Under the pieces are notes generated by a model. The model saw only the letters and a list, made by a program, of their open reading frames with translations, searched no databases and was not told the origin of the DNA. Positions 45,061 through 53,724 of a DNA stretch of 64,000 nt are shown one piece after another. Source of the DNA: Hymenobacter rubidus (lineage in GTDB: Bacteria; Bacteroidota; Bacteroidia; Cytophagales; Hymenobacteraceae); NCBI RefSeq assembly GCF_016734815.1, contig NZ_JAERQF010000027.1:1-64000 (forward strand), written 5' to 3'. Within the stretch, counting starts at the first letter, position 1, and each line of letters opens with the position of its first letter. The position numbers and the translations under genes were made by a program.

Positions 45061-47232
45061 ATGTCCCAACCCCAAGCCATTACCAAAACCTTGGCGCTGC
45101 CCGACGGCCGTGTCATCTCCATCGAAACCGGCAAGCTGGCCAAATTCGCCGACGGCGCCGTCGTGGTTCGCCTTGGCGATACCATGCTGCTTGCCACGGT
45201 GGTTTCGGCCCCGAGCCAGCGCGAAGGCGTTGATTTTCTGCCCCTGTCGGTCGATTACCAGGAGAAATTCGGCTCGGCCGGCAAGATTCCCGGCTCGTTT
45301 CAGCGCCGCGAAGGCCGCCTGAGCGACTACGAAATCCTGATTTGCCGCCTCGTCGACCGCATCCTGCGGCCGATGTTCCCCAAAGACTACCACTACGAGG
45401 TGCAGGTGATGATTACCCTCATCTCGGCCGACAAAGAAGTGCAGCCGGATGCCCTGGCTGCCTTGGCCGCTTCGGCTGCGCTGTCGATTTCCGATATTCC
45501 GTTTGCTGGCCCGATTTCCGAAGTGCGCGTGGCGCGCATCGACGGCCAGTTCCAAATTAACCCCAAGACCTCCGACCTGGAGCGCGCCGACATGGACCTG
45601 ATGGTGGGCGCTACCGCCGACTCCGTGGCCATGGTGGAAGGTGCCATGAAGGAAGTGAGCGAAGAGGAAATGGTGGCGGCCATTGCTTTCGGTCACGAAG
45701 CCATCAAGGCCCAGTGCCAGCTGCAAACCGAACTGGCGTTGGCCGTGGGCCGCACGCCGGAGTCGGCTCCCCGCGAATATCCGAAGTACGAGGAGAACGA
45801 AGCCCTCAAAAAGCTCATCCACGAAGGCGTTTACCAGGGGGCTTATGACGTGGCCCGCTCGGGCAACACCAGCAAAGGCGGCCGCAAGGAAGGCTTCTCG
45901 GGCGTGAAAAAGGCATTCCTTGAAAAGCTTGTGGCTGAGCAGCCGGAACTGGACATGAAGATGTTCAGCCGCTACTACGGCTCGGCCGAGAAGAAGGCCA
46001 TCCGCGACATGATGGTGAAGGAGCGGGTGCGCCTCGACGGCCGCCAGCTCACCGAAATCCGCCCCATCTGGTCGGAAATCAACTACCTGCCCGGCGCCCA
46101 CGGCTCGGCCATCTTCACCCGCGGTGAAACCCAGAGCCTGACCACGGCCACGCTCGGCACCAAGCTCGATGAGCAAATCATCGACCAGCCGCTGGCTAAG
46201 GGCTACTCGAAATTCATGCTTCACTACAACTTCCCCGGTTTCTCGACCGGCGAAGTGAAGCCGAACCGCGGCGCCGGCCGCCGCGAAATCGGTCACGGCA
46301 ATCTGGCTTTGCGCTCGCTGCGCCAGGTGCTGCCTTCGGAAGAAGAAAACCCCTACACCATCCGCATCGTGTCGGACATTCTGGAGTCGAACGGTTCCAG
46401 CTCGATGGCCACGGTGTGCGCTGGTTCGCTGGCCCTGATGGACGCCGGTGTGAAGATTTCGGCTGCAGTGGCCGGCATCGCCATGGGTCTGGTGCAGGAC
46501 AAGGAAACCGGTGAATATGCCGTGTTGAGCGACATTCTCGGCGACGAGGACCACCTCGGCGACATGGACTTTAAGGTGACCGGCACGGAGAAAGGCATTT
46601 GCGCCTGCCAGATGGACATCAAAATCCAGGGCCTGAGCAATGAGATTCTGACCGCCGCGCTGCACCAGGCACGGGAAGGCCGCCTGCACATCCTCCGTGA
46701 GATGGCGAAGACGATTTCGGCCCCGGCGCCGGAGTTGAAGCCTCACACCCCGCGTTCGCACAAGATGCTTATCGACAAAGAGTTTATCGGTGCGGTAATC
46801 GGGCCGGGCGGCAAAGTGATTCAGCAAATTCAGAAGGACACCAACGCCACGGTGATTATTGAAGAGAAGGACGAGAAAGGCCACGTAAGCATCTACGCCT
46901 CCAACCAGGAGGACATGCAGGGCGCCATCGACCGGATTCGCGCCATCGCGGCCCAGCCCGAAGTGGGCGAGGTGTACAAAGGCAAAGTGCGCAGCATTCA
47001 GCCGTATGGCGCTTTCGTGGAGATTATGCCGGGCAAAGACGGCCTGCTGCACATCTCGGAAGTGACGCACGAGCGGATTCAGACGCTGGAAGGCCTGTTG
47101 GAAGTGGGGCAGGACATTGACGTGAAACTGGTGGAAATCGACAAGAAAACCGGCAAGTACCGGCTCTCGCGCAAGGTGCTGCTGCCCAAGCCCGAGGCGG
47201 CCGCGGCCAGCAACGGCGAAGCGAAAGCTTAG
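45061..47232 (+). CDS. pnp: Polyribonucleotide nucleotidyltransferase
   Basis: 723 aa. Phosphorolytic 3'-5' exoribonuclease of mRNA decay. Two RNase PH-like domains (the first from residue 20; the second from about 335, SAIFTRGETQSLTTATLGT), KH domain (LIDKEFIGAVIGPGGKVIQQ) and S1 domain (VYKGKVRSIQPYGAFVEIMPG). Start ATG at 45061 (MSQPQAITKTL). Follows rpsO after a heptamer element. A GC-rich hairpin (47260-47285) is found after the stop. Confidence 0.96.
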   Translation: MSQPQAITKTLALPDGRVISIETGKLAKFADGAVVVRLGDTMLLATVVSAPSQREGVDFLPLSVDYQEKFGSAGKIPGSFQRREGRLSDYEILICRLVDRILRPMFPKDYHYEVQVMITLISADKEVQPDALAALAASAALSISDIPFAGPISEVRVARIDGQFQINPKTSDLERADMDLMVGATADSVAMVEGAMKEVSEEEMVAAIAFGHEAIKAQCQLQTELALAVGRTPESAPREYPKYEENEALKKLIHEGVYQGAYDVARSGNTSKGGRKEGFSGVKKAFLEKLVAEQPELDMKMFSRYYGSAEKKAIRDMMVKERVRLDGRQLTEIRPIWSEINYLPGAHGSAIFTRGETQSLTTATLGTKLDEQIIDQPLAKGYSKFMLHYNFPGFSTGEVKPNRGAGRREIGHGNLALRSLRQVLPSEEENPYTIRIVSDILESNGSSSMATVCAGSLALMDAGVKISAAVAGIAMGLVQDKETGEYAVLSDILGDEDHLGDMDFKVTGTEKGICACQMDIKIQGLSNEILTAALHQAREGRLHILREMAKTISAPAPELKPHTPRSHKMLIDKEFIGAVIGPGGKVIQQIQKDTNATVIIEEKDEKGHVSIYASNQEDMQGAIDRIRAIAAQPEVGEVYKGKVRSIQPYGAFVEIMPGKDGLLHISEVTHERIQTLEGLLEVGQDIDVKLVEIDKKTGKYRLSRKVLLPKPEAAAASNGEAKA

Positions 47233-47259
47233 CCAATCTGTTGAGGCCAGAACTTATCT

Positions 47260-47285
47260 CAGAGGAAGCCTGTTGGCTTCCTCTG
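47260..47285 (+). terminator. Hairpin after pnp (weak terminator)
   Basis: CAGAGGAAGCC-TGTT-GGCTTCCTCTG, an 11 bp perfect stem; only ACTTAG follows, so it may be a 3'-end stabiliser instead of a terminator. Confidence 0.5.
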
Positions 47286-47353
47286 ACTTAGGGACTGCCC
47301 GAACGGACTTTTCTTACGTATAAACCCCCAGATTATCGTTCTTACCTAGTCCC

Positions 47354-48217
47354 ATGAGACAGCTAAAAATTAGTAAGCAGATTACCAACCGCGAAAGCCA
47401 GTCGCTGGACAAATACCTCCAGGAGATTGGCAAGGTTGATTTGCTCACGCCCGACGAGGAGGTAACGCTCGCGCAGCGTATTCGCGACGGGGACCAGCAG
47501 GCGCTGGAGAAATTGACCAAGGCTAACCTGCGCTTCGTGGTGTCGGTGGCCAAGCAGTATCAGAACCAAGGCCTGAGCCTTGGCGACCTTATCAATGAGG
47601 GCAACCTCGGCCTCATCAAAGCGGCCAAGCGCTTTGACGAAACCCGCGGTTTCAAATTCATTTCCTACGCCGTGTGGTGGATTCGCCAGTCCATCCTGCA
47701 GGCTTTGGCCGAGCAGAGCCGCATTGTGCGTTTGCCCCTGAACCGGGTGGGTTCGCTGAACAAAATCAGCAAGTCGTTCTCGGAACTGGAGCAGAAATTC
47801 GAGCGCGAGCCTTCGCCGGAAGAAATTGCTGAAGTGCTGGAGTTGACCACTTCCGAAGTAGTGGACACGCTGAAAATTAGCGGCCGCCACGTGTCGGTGG
47901 ACGCTCCGTTTGTGCAAGGCGAGGAAAACCGTTTGCTCGACGTGCTCGAAAACGAGGACGAAGAGTCGCCGGACATGGCGCTGATGAACGACTCGCTTCG
48001 CAAGGAAGTGCAGCGTGCCCTGAGTACGCTCACCAAGCGTGAGGCCGACGTGATTACGCTGTACTTCGGCCTGAACGGCGAAGCCGCCCTCACGTTGGAA
48101 GAAATTGGCGAGAAATTTAACCTGACCCGCGAGCGTGTGCGTCAGATTAAGGAAAAGGCCATTCGCCGGTTGCGGCACACGTCGCGCTCGAAGGCGCTGA
48201 AGCCGTATCTGGGCTAA
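47354..48217 (+). CDS. rpoD: Primary sigma factor (RpoD/SigA, short Bacteroidota type)
   Basis: 287 aa, starting MRQLKISKQITNRESQSLDKY. Region 1.2 (LDKYLQEIGKVDLLTP), region 2 with FISYAVWWIRQSI and AEQSRIVRLP, region 3 and region 4 with the HTH (LTLEEIGEKFNLTRERVRQIKEKAIRRLR). Region 1.1 and the non-conserved insert of proteobacterial sigma70 are absent, typical of Bacteroidota, and this form recognises TTTG/TAnnTTTG promoters. Has its own terminator. Confidence 0.94.
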   Translation: MRQLKISKQITNRESQSLDKYLQEIGKVDLLTPDEEVTLAQRIRDGDQQALEKLTKANLRFVVSVAKQYQNQGLSLGDLINEGNLGLIKAAKRFDETRGFKFISYAVWWIRQSILQALAEQSRIVRLPLNRVGSLNKISKSFSELEQKFEREPSPEEIAEVLELTTSEVVDTLKISGRHVSVDAPFVQGEENRLLDVLENEDEESPDMALMNDSLRKEVQRALSTLTKREADVITLYFGLNGEAALTLEEIGEKFNLTRERVRQIKEKAIRRLRHTSRSKALKPYLG

Positions 48218-48238
48218 CTTCTGCTTAGTTTTGTTGTT

Positions 48239-48271
48239 GAAAAACCCCGGCTGTAAGGTTGGGGTTTTTTG
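48239..48271 (+). terminator. Terminator of rpoD
   Basis: AAAAACCCCGGC, TGTAAG, GTTGGGGTTTTTT with a T-run. Confidence 0.85.
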
Positions 48272-48280
48272 TACCGTCTA

Positions 48281-48355
48281 TGCGGCAAGCATTGGTTTGC
48301 CGTGGGGCTCTTATCTGAAAATTCGCTTCAAAACGGCAAGCCAACGCTTGCCGCA
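48281..48355. repeat. Inverted repeat upstream of trxB
   Basis: Arms 48281-48302 (TGCGGCAAGCATTGGTTTGC...) and 48334-48355 are complementary over 22 bp with two differences; each arm also contains a short inverted GGCAA/TTGCC. Its right edge ends eight bases before the trxB ATG. A REP-like element of a different type from the other repeats here. Confidence 0.7.
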
Positions 48356-48362
48356 CAACGCA

Positions 48363-49298
48363 ATGGCTGAACACATTAAATGCCTGATTATTGGCTCTGG
48401 TCCTGCTGGTTATACTGCCGCTATTTACGCGGCTCGGGCCAATATGGCGCCGGTTATGTACATGGGTTTACAGCCCGGTGGGCAGTTGACCATCACCAAC
48501 GACGTGGAGAATTTCCCCGGTTACCCGGATGGGATTATGGGTCCGGAAATGATGGAAGACCTGAAAAAGCAGGCCACTCGCTTCGGGACGGATATCCGCT
48601 ACGGCATTGCTACGGCGGTGGACTTTTCGGTGACGCCGCGCCGCGTGACCATTGACGAAACCATTGAGCTGACGGCCGATGCCGTGATTATCGCCACCGG
48701 GGCTTCGGCCAAGTGGCTGGGGCTGCCTTCGGAAGCTAAGCTGAACGGCTCGGGCGTGTCGGCCTGCGCGGTTTGCGACGGGTTCTTTTACCGCGGGCAG
48801 GAAGTGGCCATTGTGGGTGCCGGCGATACGGCCGCCGAGGAGGCTACCTATTTGGCTAACCTGGCCAGCAAGGTAACCATGATTGTGCGCAAGAGCGAGA
48901 TGAAAGCCTCGAAAATCATGCAGAAGCGCGTGTTGGAGAACCCCAAGATTGAGGTGCTGTTCGATACGGTGACGGATGAAATTCTGGGCGAACACTCGGT
49001 GGAAGGCGTGCGGGTGAAAAACCTGTTGACGCATGAAACCCGCGAGATTCCGCTGACGGGCTTCTTTGTGGCCATCGGGCACGAGCCGAACTCGAAGATT
49101 TTCCAGCCATACCTGCACCACGATGAGCAGGGCTATTTGAAAACGATTCCTGGCAGCAGCAAGACCAACATCGACGGCGTGTTTGCCTGCGGCGACGTCC
49201 AGGACTACACCTACCGCCAAGCGGTGACGGCCGCCGGCTCCGGCTGTATGGCCGCGCTCGACGCTGAGCGTTACCTGGCCGCGCTGGGCATACACTAA
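48363..49298 (+). CDS. trxB: Thioredoxin-disulfide reductase
   Basis: 311 aa FAD/NADPH enzyme. FAD motif IIGSGPAGYTAAIYAARAN, redox pair CAVC in SACAVCDGFFY, NADPH motif VGAGDTAAEEATYLA with VRKSEMKASKIM, and the second FAD motif FACGDVQDYTYRQAVTAAGSG. Reduces thioredoxin; related enzymes reduce bacillithiol disulfide, and a bacillithiol gene (bshB1) is 1.4 kb downstream. Start ATG 48363; the frame is open further upstream but crosses the inverted repeat and the rpoD terminator. Confidence 0.93.
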   Translation: MAEHIKCLIIGSGPAGYTAAIYAARANMAPVMYMGLQPGGQLTITNDVENFPGYPDGIMGPEMMEDLKKQATRFGTDIRYGIATAVDFSVTPRRVTIDETIELTADAVIIATGASAKWLGLPSEAKLNGSGVSACAVCDGFFYRGQEVAIVGAGDTAAEEATYLANLASKVTMIVRKSEMKASKIMQKRVLENPKIEVLFDTVTDEILGEHSVEGVRVKNLLTHETREIPLTGFFVAIGHEPNSKIFQPYLHHDEQGYLKTIPGSSKTNIDGVFACGDVQDYTYRQAVTAAGSGCMAALDAERYLAALGIH

Positions 49299-49323
49299 AT
49301 TCGCATTTTGAACGTCATAACAA

Positions 49324-49421
49324 CAGAACGTCATGCTGAGCGCAGTCGAAGCATCTCTACCGCGCAAGTAATTAGTTACTCTCGCGGTAGAGATGCTTCG
49401 ACTGCGCTCAGCATGACGTTC
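49324..49421. repeat. Palindromic repeat copy C, perfect 40 bp arms
   Basis: Arms 49324-49363 and 49382-49421 are exact reverse complements over 40 bp around an 18 nt loop. The best-preserved copy of the family, so likely recent. Confidence 0.9.
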
Positions 49422-49453
49422 TGTGTGGTTACTGGCTAAAAAATAAACTGCTT

Positions 49454-50575
49454 TTGACATTCCTGAAAACAACGTTTTGGCGCCCGGCGCTGCTGTTGCT
49501 GGCGCTGCTCTGGCTGCTAGTGGGGCTGAGTCCTGCGCAGGCCCAGCGCCGCAAGCCGCCGCGCACCAAGGCCAAAGCCGGCAGCACGTCCGGCAAGTCC
49601 GACTTTTTTCGCATCAAGACGCCCAAGATGCGCTACGTGCGGCCGGATACCACCACGGTGATTGAAACCGAGGAAATCCCCGACGAGAATTCCGACGCGG
49701 CGAAGTCTATCTACTTCAATCCGGCCAAGAAGCTCAGCATTGTGAGCGAAGACACGACGACCCTGAACGAGGGCGGGCAAGAAATCGTGGAGATGTCGGA
49801 GGAAGTGCTCATCGATTCCTCGTGGGTGAAGGTGGCGGGTTACTACTCCATCTGGGACACGCACCGCGTGAATCCTTACCGCGTGGACGGCCGCAGCTAC
49901 CGCGACTCGCTGAAGCTGCGCCTTACCGACCCGCCCCGGCAGCGCTACGCCAAAATGCCCCTCGTGACGACGCCCATTACTTCGGGCTTTGCCTTCCGGG
50001 GCTACCGCTGGCACTACGGCATGGACCTGGATTTGGAAACCGGCGACTCGGTGAAAGCCGTGTTCGATGGCGTGGTGCGCATCCAGGCTTGGGATGGCGG
50101 CGGCTACGGCAACTACATTCTGGTGCGGCACTACAACGGCCTCGAAACCGTGTATGGCCACCTCAGCAAGGCGCTGGTGACGGTGGGCACCTTCGTGAAA
50201 GCGGGCCAACTTATTGGCTACGGCGGCAGCACGGGGCGCAGCACGGGCTCGCACCTGCACTTTGAGGTGCGCTACCAAGGCAACCCCATCAACCCGGTGC
50301 TCATGTATGATTTTCCCGGCTACAAGCTGCGGAAAGACAATTTCACCATCACCTCGCAGCTGTTTAACTACTACAGCCGGGCGCTGGGGCACCGCAGCAG
50401 CGGCAGCCGTAGTGGTTCGCCTTCCCGCGCCCGCCAGACGGTGACGCACAAGGTGCGTTCGGGCGATACGCTCTCGGAAGTGGCCGAGCGCTACGGCGTG
50501 CGCGTGAGCACGCTGAAAAAGCTGAATCCCGGCGTGAAGACGCTGCAGCCAGGCAAGAAGCTGCGGATTAAGTAA
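49454..50575 (+). CDS. Exported M23 peptidase with C-terminal LysM
   Basis: 373 aa. Signal peptide (FWRPALLLLALLWLLVGLSPAQAQ). The M23 lysostaphin-like domain shows zinc-site segments TSGFAFRGYRWHYGMDLDLETG and GSHLHFEVRYQG; the C-terminal LysM (THKVRSGDTLSEVAERYGV to LQPGKKLRIK) binds peptidoglycan. Probably a cell-wall endopeptidase of division or envelope remodelling. The start is a TTG at 49454; no better codon is at hand, and the N-terminus is a good signal peptide. A palindromic repeat lies directly upstream and another downstream. Confidence 0.88.
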   Translation: MTFLKTTFWRPALLLLALLWLLVGLSPAQAQRRKPPRTKAKAGSTSGKSDFFRIKTPKMRYVRPDTTTVIETEEIPDENSDAAKSIYFNPAKKLSIVSEDTTTLNEGGQEIVEMSEEVLIDSSWVKVAGYYSIWDTHRVNPYRVDGRSYRDSLKLRLTDPPRQRYAKMPLVTTPITSGFAFRGYRWHYGMDLDLETGDSVKAVFDGVVRIQAWDGGGYGNYILVRHYNGLETVYGHLSKALVTVGTFVKAGQLIGYGGSTGRSTGSHLHFEVRYQGNPINPVLMYDFPGYKLRKDNFTITSQLFNYYSRALGHRSSGSRSGSPSRARQTVTHKVRSGDTLSEVAERYGVRVSTLKKLNPGVKTLQPGKKLRIK

Positions 50576-50593
50576 ACAGATGACAATCAAAAA

Positions 50594-50700
50594 GAACGTC
50601 ATGCGGAGCGGAGGCGAAGCATCTCTCCCGCAATGCTATTCCTGACGATTGGGATGAGTTGCGCGGTACAGAGGCTTCGGCTGCGCTCCGCATGACGTTC
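50594..50700. repeat. Palindromic repeat copy D
   Basis: Left arm GAACGTCATGCGGAGCGGAG, then GCGAAGCATCTCT, pairs with AGAGGCTTCGGCTGC, then GCTCCGCATGACGTTC. The outer 15 bp are perfect and the interior has diverged. Confidence 0.8.
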
Positions 50701-50720
50701 CCTTTTTAAATAGTACCCTC

Positions 50721-51440
50721 ATGAAACTCGATGTCCTGGCCCTCGGTGCCCACCCCGACGATGTAGAAATGTCCTGCACCGGCACGTTGCTGGCCTCAAT
50801 GGCCGCCGGCAAGAAAGTAGGCATCGTTGATTTTACGCGGGGGGAACTGGGCACACGGGGCACGCCCGAAACCAGGGCCGCTGAGGCCGAGGCATCCAAC
50901 AAAATCCTGGGCATTGATATCCGCGAGAACCTGGGCATGGCCGATGGCTTTTTCCGCAACGACCGGGAGCACCAGTTGCCGCTGATTGCCGCCATCCGGC
51001 GTTACCAGCCCGATGTCGTGCTTTGCAACGCCATTCAGGACCGGCATCCCGACCACGGCAAGGCGGCCCAACTGGCCGTTGACGCGTGCTTTCTCAGCGG
51101 GCTGCGCATGATTGAAACGCTTGGTGAAAACGGCCAGCCCCAGGAGGCCTGGCGGCCCAAAAACGTGTACCATTACATCCAGGACCGTCAGCTGCCGCCC
51201 GCTTTCGTGGTGGATATTACGCCGTATTGGGAAAAGAAGTGGGAAGCCATTCAGGCTTTCAAAACGCAGTTTTTTAATCCTGATTTAGACGCGCCGCAAA
51301 CCTATTTGTCGAGCCAAGCCTTCGGCCGCTTTATGGAAGCGCGGGCGCGGGAGTTCGGCCACATCATTGGGGTCGAGTTTGGCGAAGGCTTCACGGTGGC
51401 GCGGCCGGTGGGCGTGCGCGAGGTGGGCGACTTGCTGTAG
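50721..51440 (+). CDS. bshB1: Bacillithiol biosynthesis deacetylase BshB1
   Basis: 239 aa LmbE-like zinc deacetylase. Removes acetyl from GlcNAc-malate in bacillithiol synthesis. Motifs: ALGAHPDDVEMSCTGTLL (zinc His-Pro-Asp-Asp), DFTRGELGTRGTPETRAAEA, RHPDHGKAAQL. Length matches BshB1. Start ATG at 50721. BshA and BshC are not in the window. bshB1 lies near trxB, consistent with low-molecular-weight thiol metabolism. Confidence 0.93.
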   Translation: MKLDVLALGAHPDDVEMSCTGTLLASMAAGKKVGIVDFTRGELGTRGTPETRAAEAEASNKILGIDIRENLGMADGFFRNDREHQLPLIAAIRRYQPDVVLCNAIQDRHPDHGKAAQLAVDACFLSGLRMIETLGENGQPQEAWRPKNVYHYIQDRQLPPAFVVDITPYWEKKWEAIQAFKTQFFNPDLDAPQTYLSSQAFGRFMEARAREFGHIIGVEFGEGFTVARPVGVREVGDLL

Positions 51441-51458
51441 AATAGTCAGACACAATCA

Positions 51459-52028
51459 ATGAAGCATTTCTTCGATGGGGTCGCTCGTAAAGGCTTATTG
51501 CTAATTGTGGCGCTGCTTTTCAGCGGTTTGGCACTGGCAGCAACTCTGCTGCGGCCAGCTGCTGAATTTCCGGTACCAACCGGTATTCCGAACCAACTTT
51601 TCTACCTGCAGCGCGACCCCAATACGAATACCGTCGTGTACCAGCTGAATGTGAACGACGCGGGAAAAATCGATGAAGAGGAACCGGTTCGCATGTTTTG
51701 GATACGCTACGCTGAGCAAGGCGAGCGCAAGGAGCTGAATTTCATCCAACGAAAATTTGCTTACGGCCTCACGGCTCAAAAACTGGCCCCCGATAAGTAC
51801 GAACTGAAGTTTGCCGCCTACAACAAGATTCGCTTCTTCCTGATGCGTTCGGGTATTGACAGAGCATTTCACGTTTTTGCCGCCATTGGCAACAAGCAAA
51901 TCATTCTGAATCGGGTTTTTCTTCGAATTGAGGGCGGCACGTTTTGGGTGCCCAACGTTAAATACATCGAGTTCAAAGGATGGAACGCGGCTACCCGTGA
52001 GTCGGTAGTCGAGCGAATGAGCGTGTAG
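51459..52028 (+). CDS. Exported DUF4833-like protein
   Basis: 189 aa with an N-terminal hydrophobic signal (LLLIVALLFSGLALAATLL). The body is a beta-rich domain: PNTNTVVYQLNVNDAGKID, EPVRMFWIRYAEQGERKELN, then YELKFAAYNKIRFFL and a closing PNVKYIEFKGWN. This resembles the DUF4833 family; function unknown. It starts 18 bp after bshB1 on the same strand, so it is probably cotranscribed. Confidence 0.6.
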   Translation: MKHFFDGVARKGLLLIVALLFSGLALAATLLRPAAEFPVPTGIPNQLFYLQRDPNTNTVVYQLNVNDAGKIDEEEPVRMFWIRYAEQGERKELNFIQRKFAYGLTAQKLAPDKYELKFAAYNKIRFFLMRSGIDRAFHVFAAIGNKQIILNRVFLRIEGGTFWVPNVKYIEFKGWNAATRESVVERMSV

Positions 52029-52057
52029 TCTGCGCGAATGTTTGGAAACGAAAAAAG

Positions 52058-52090
52058 GGAAATATTTCCGTTAATTATGGAAATGTTTCC
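52058..52090 (+). promoter_or_regulatory. Twin palindromic operator of the toxin-antitoxin promoter
   Basis: GGAAATATTTCC (52058-52069, perfect) and GGAAATGTTTCC (52079-52090, one mismatch) have centres exactly 21 bp apart, so they lie on the same DNA face. Two further GGAAA half-sites lie at 52044 and 52099. The CATCTTTG at 52091-52098 resembles a -7 box, so the sites overlap the promoter. Autorepression by the Xre antitoxin or its complex is the likely use. Confidence 0.65.
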
Positions 52091-52122
52091 CATCTTTGGG
52101 AAAGAAATTTACTCCCATACTC

Positions 52123-52566
52123 ATGGCTGCTGTCGCTGCTCATCCCGCTGCCATTTATTCGCCCGCCTTGCTCGGGCTGCAAGCCACCGTGGCCGATTCT
52201 TTTGCCTTGGTAATGGCGGCCCGCACGGGTGTGCCTGCCAAAACTGCCTTCGACGTAGCGGCCCTCCTGAAGCTGAGCGCCGACGAGCTGGCCGTCCTTC
52301 TGCATACCACCACCAAAACCCTGCGTGCCTATCGCGAGGGCAAAAAGCGCCTCGGCCCCGCCGCCAGCGAGCAAATTCTCAAGCTGCTGGCCCTCGCCCG
52401 TCAGGGCGAGGAAGTCTTTGGCTCCCTCACCGCCTTCCGCCGCTGGCTCGATAAACCTGCCTACGGCCTCGACAATCAGCCGCCGCTGGCCCTCCTCGAA
52501 ACCAGTGGCGGCATCGACCTGGTAGCCGACGAAGTCGCCCGCATTGCCCACGGCGACTTGGCCTAA
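52123..52566 (+). CDS. Xre/MbcA/ParS-type antitoxin (DUF2384)
   Basis: 147 aa. N-terminal Xre-like helical part (ALVMAARTGVPAKTAFDVAALLKLSADELAVLLHTTTKTLRAY: helix-turn-helix), then the DUF2384 toxin-binding domain (GEEVFGSLTAFRRWLDKPAYGLDNQPPLALLETSGG). It binds DNA as a repressor and blocks the RES toxin's active site in characterised systems. Start ATG 52123, placed downstream of the operator. It is followed by a heptamer element and then the toxin. Confidence 0.88.
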   Translation: MAAVAAHPAAIYSPALLGLQATVADSFALVMAARTGVPAKTAFDVAALLKLSADELAVLLHTTTKTLRAYREGKKRLGPAASEQILKLLALARQGEEVFGSLTAFRRWLDKPAYGLDNQPPLALLETSGGIDLVADEVARIAHGDLA

Positions 52567-52648
52567 TTGTTTTTAGTTGTTTGTTGTCGGTTGTCAGTAA
52601 ACGCTGCAACAGGGTGCTGACAACCGACAACGAACAACTGACAACTAA
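52567..52648. repeat. Inverted heptamer-repeat element H5
   Basis: Left arm 52567-52599 (TTGTTTTTAGTTGTTTGTTG, then TCGGTTGTCAG) and right arm 52617-52648 (CTGACAACCGA, CAACGAA, CAACTGA, CAACTAA). Sits between antitoxin and toxin, which normally touch or overlap. Confidence 0.85.
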
Positions 52649-52654
52649 AGCGCA

Positions 52655-53113
52655 GTGGAAATCTACCGCATCTGCCTAGCCAAATACGCCAGCGAGCTCG
52701 TCGCCTCCGGCAACCCCGGCCGCTGGAACCTGCGCGGCCAGCTGGTCATTTACGCCGCCGGCAGCCGCTCCTTGGCCTGCCTCGAAAATGTGGTGCACCG
52801 CAGCGGCGAAGGTTTCAACAGCCTCTTCAAAGTCATCCGCATCGACGTGCCCGACACCCTGGCCATCGAAGAGTTGACCCTCGCCCCAATGCCGCCCGAG
52901 TGGCAGCTGCCGCGCCATTACGCCCGCTGCCAGCCGCTAGGTGCTGCCTGGTACCAACGTCAAACGGCGGCCATCCTGCGCGTACCGTCCTCCATCATCG
53001 CTCACGAATATAATTACGTGCTCAATACCCGCCACCCGGATTTCGCGCAGGCGAGGATTGTGGGTTGGGAGGATTTTGCGTTTGACCCGCGGATAAAGCA
53101 GGACGATGTTTAA
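52655..53113 (+). CDS. RES-domain toxin (NAD+-targeting)
   Basis: 152 aa. Starts VEIYRICLAKYASEL at GTG 52655. RES fold: an Arg near residue 5, WNLRGQLVIYAAGSRSLACLE with the conserved Tyr, Ser and Glu, and the later SSIIAHEYNYVLNTRHPDF motif. Characterised RES toxins (MbcT, Xre-RES modules) degrade NAD+. Its stop overlaps the opposite gene by 4 bp. The separation from the antitoxin by 88 bp containing a heptamer element is unusual. Confidence 0.87.
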   Translation: MEIYRICLAKYASELVASGNPGRWNLRGQLVIYAAGSRSLACLENVVHRSGEGFNSLFKVIRIDVPDTLAIEELTLAPMPPEWQLPRHYARCQPLGAAWYQRQTAAILRVPSSIIAHEYNYVLNTRHPDFAQARIVGWEDFAFDPRIKQDDV

Positions 53114-53712
53114 AGCACCCGGACTTTTTCAAAATGAAGGCCTTCTAGTCCTTCGCATTTGGCAGCATCTCGAACTTCGTAGTTGACATAGATTCCGGTG
53201 GGAAGTTGCCAAAGCACTTCAGAACAAGCAAAAATGCATAGCCTGCCTATTTTTTGCTGAGAAAAAACTGGTTTGACAAGGTTGGCAGGTTTGTCAGGAA
53301 ACCGATGAAAAACCGAGTGCTCTAAATCCAGAACGTCATGCGACTTGTTAAATCTGAGCACAAAGTAGGTGCGTGAATCGCCCTTTCTGGCATGGATATT
53401 AATAGGAAGCCATTCATACTGCTCCTCACCCGAAGCATAGTAATCAATAATGTCACGCAACTTTTGTGACATTAAAGGCCAAGCAAAGGAGTTGGGCTGA
53501 TAATCAGACCACAGGCGTTTCAAGTTGCTTAGGTCGTCTGATTTAACGCTGCCGGTTTTGCTGAAAGAAACCTGCTTTAACATCAGGTCAAAAGGAGGCT
53601 TCAGGCAATTAGCCATTTCCTCCATCAAAGTAAAATAGGGAGGGGCACTGACTGGAGCACAGGCAACGGCAACATCCCGGCTATCTTGCGGACTAAGCAG
53701 GAAGTAATTCAT
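53110..53712 (-). CDS. Unknown protein, possibly an immunity protein (DUF1629/Imm11-like)
   Basis: 200 aa, start ATG 53712, no signal peptide. The arrangement LKRLWSDYQPNSFAWPLMSQKLRDIID then YEWLPINI and TYFVLRFNKSHDVLDLEHS resembles Imm11/DUF1629 proteins linked to polymorphic toxins, but the similarity is weak. GC about 45% against 62% around, so probably acquired. It lies 12 bp after accC on the same strand and overlaps the RES toxin by 4 bp. No partner toxin is visible. Confidence 0.5.
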   Translation of the reverse strand: MNYFLLSPQDSRDVAVACAPVSAPPYFTLMEEMANCLKPPFDLMLKQVSFSKTGSVKSDDLSNLKRLWSDYQPNSFAWPLMSQKLRDIIDYYASGEEQYEWLPINIHARKGDSRTYFVLRFNKSHDVLDLEHSVFHRFPDKPANLVKPVFSQQKIGRLCIFACSEVLWQLPTGIYVNYEVRDAAKCEGLEGLHFEKVRVL

Positions 53713-53724
53713 TGGTTGCCTGAA

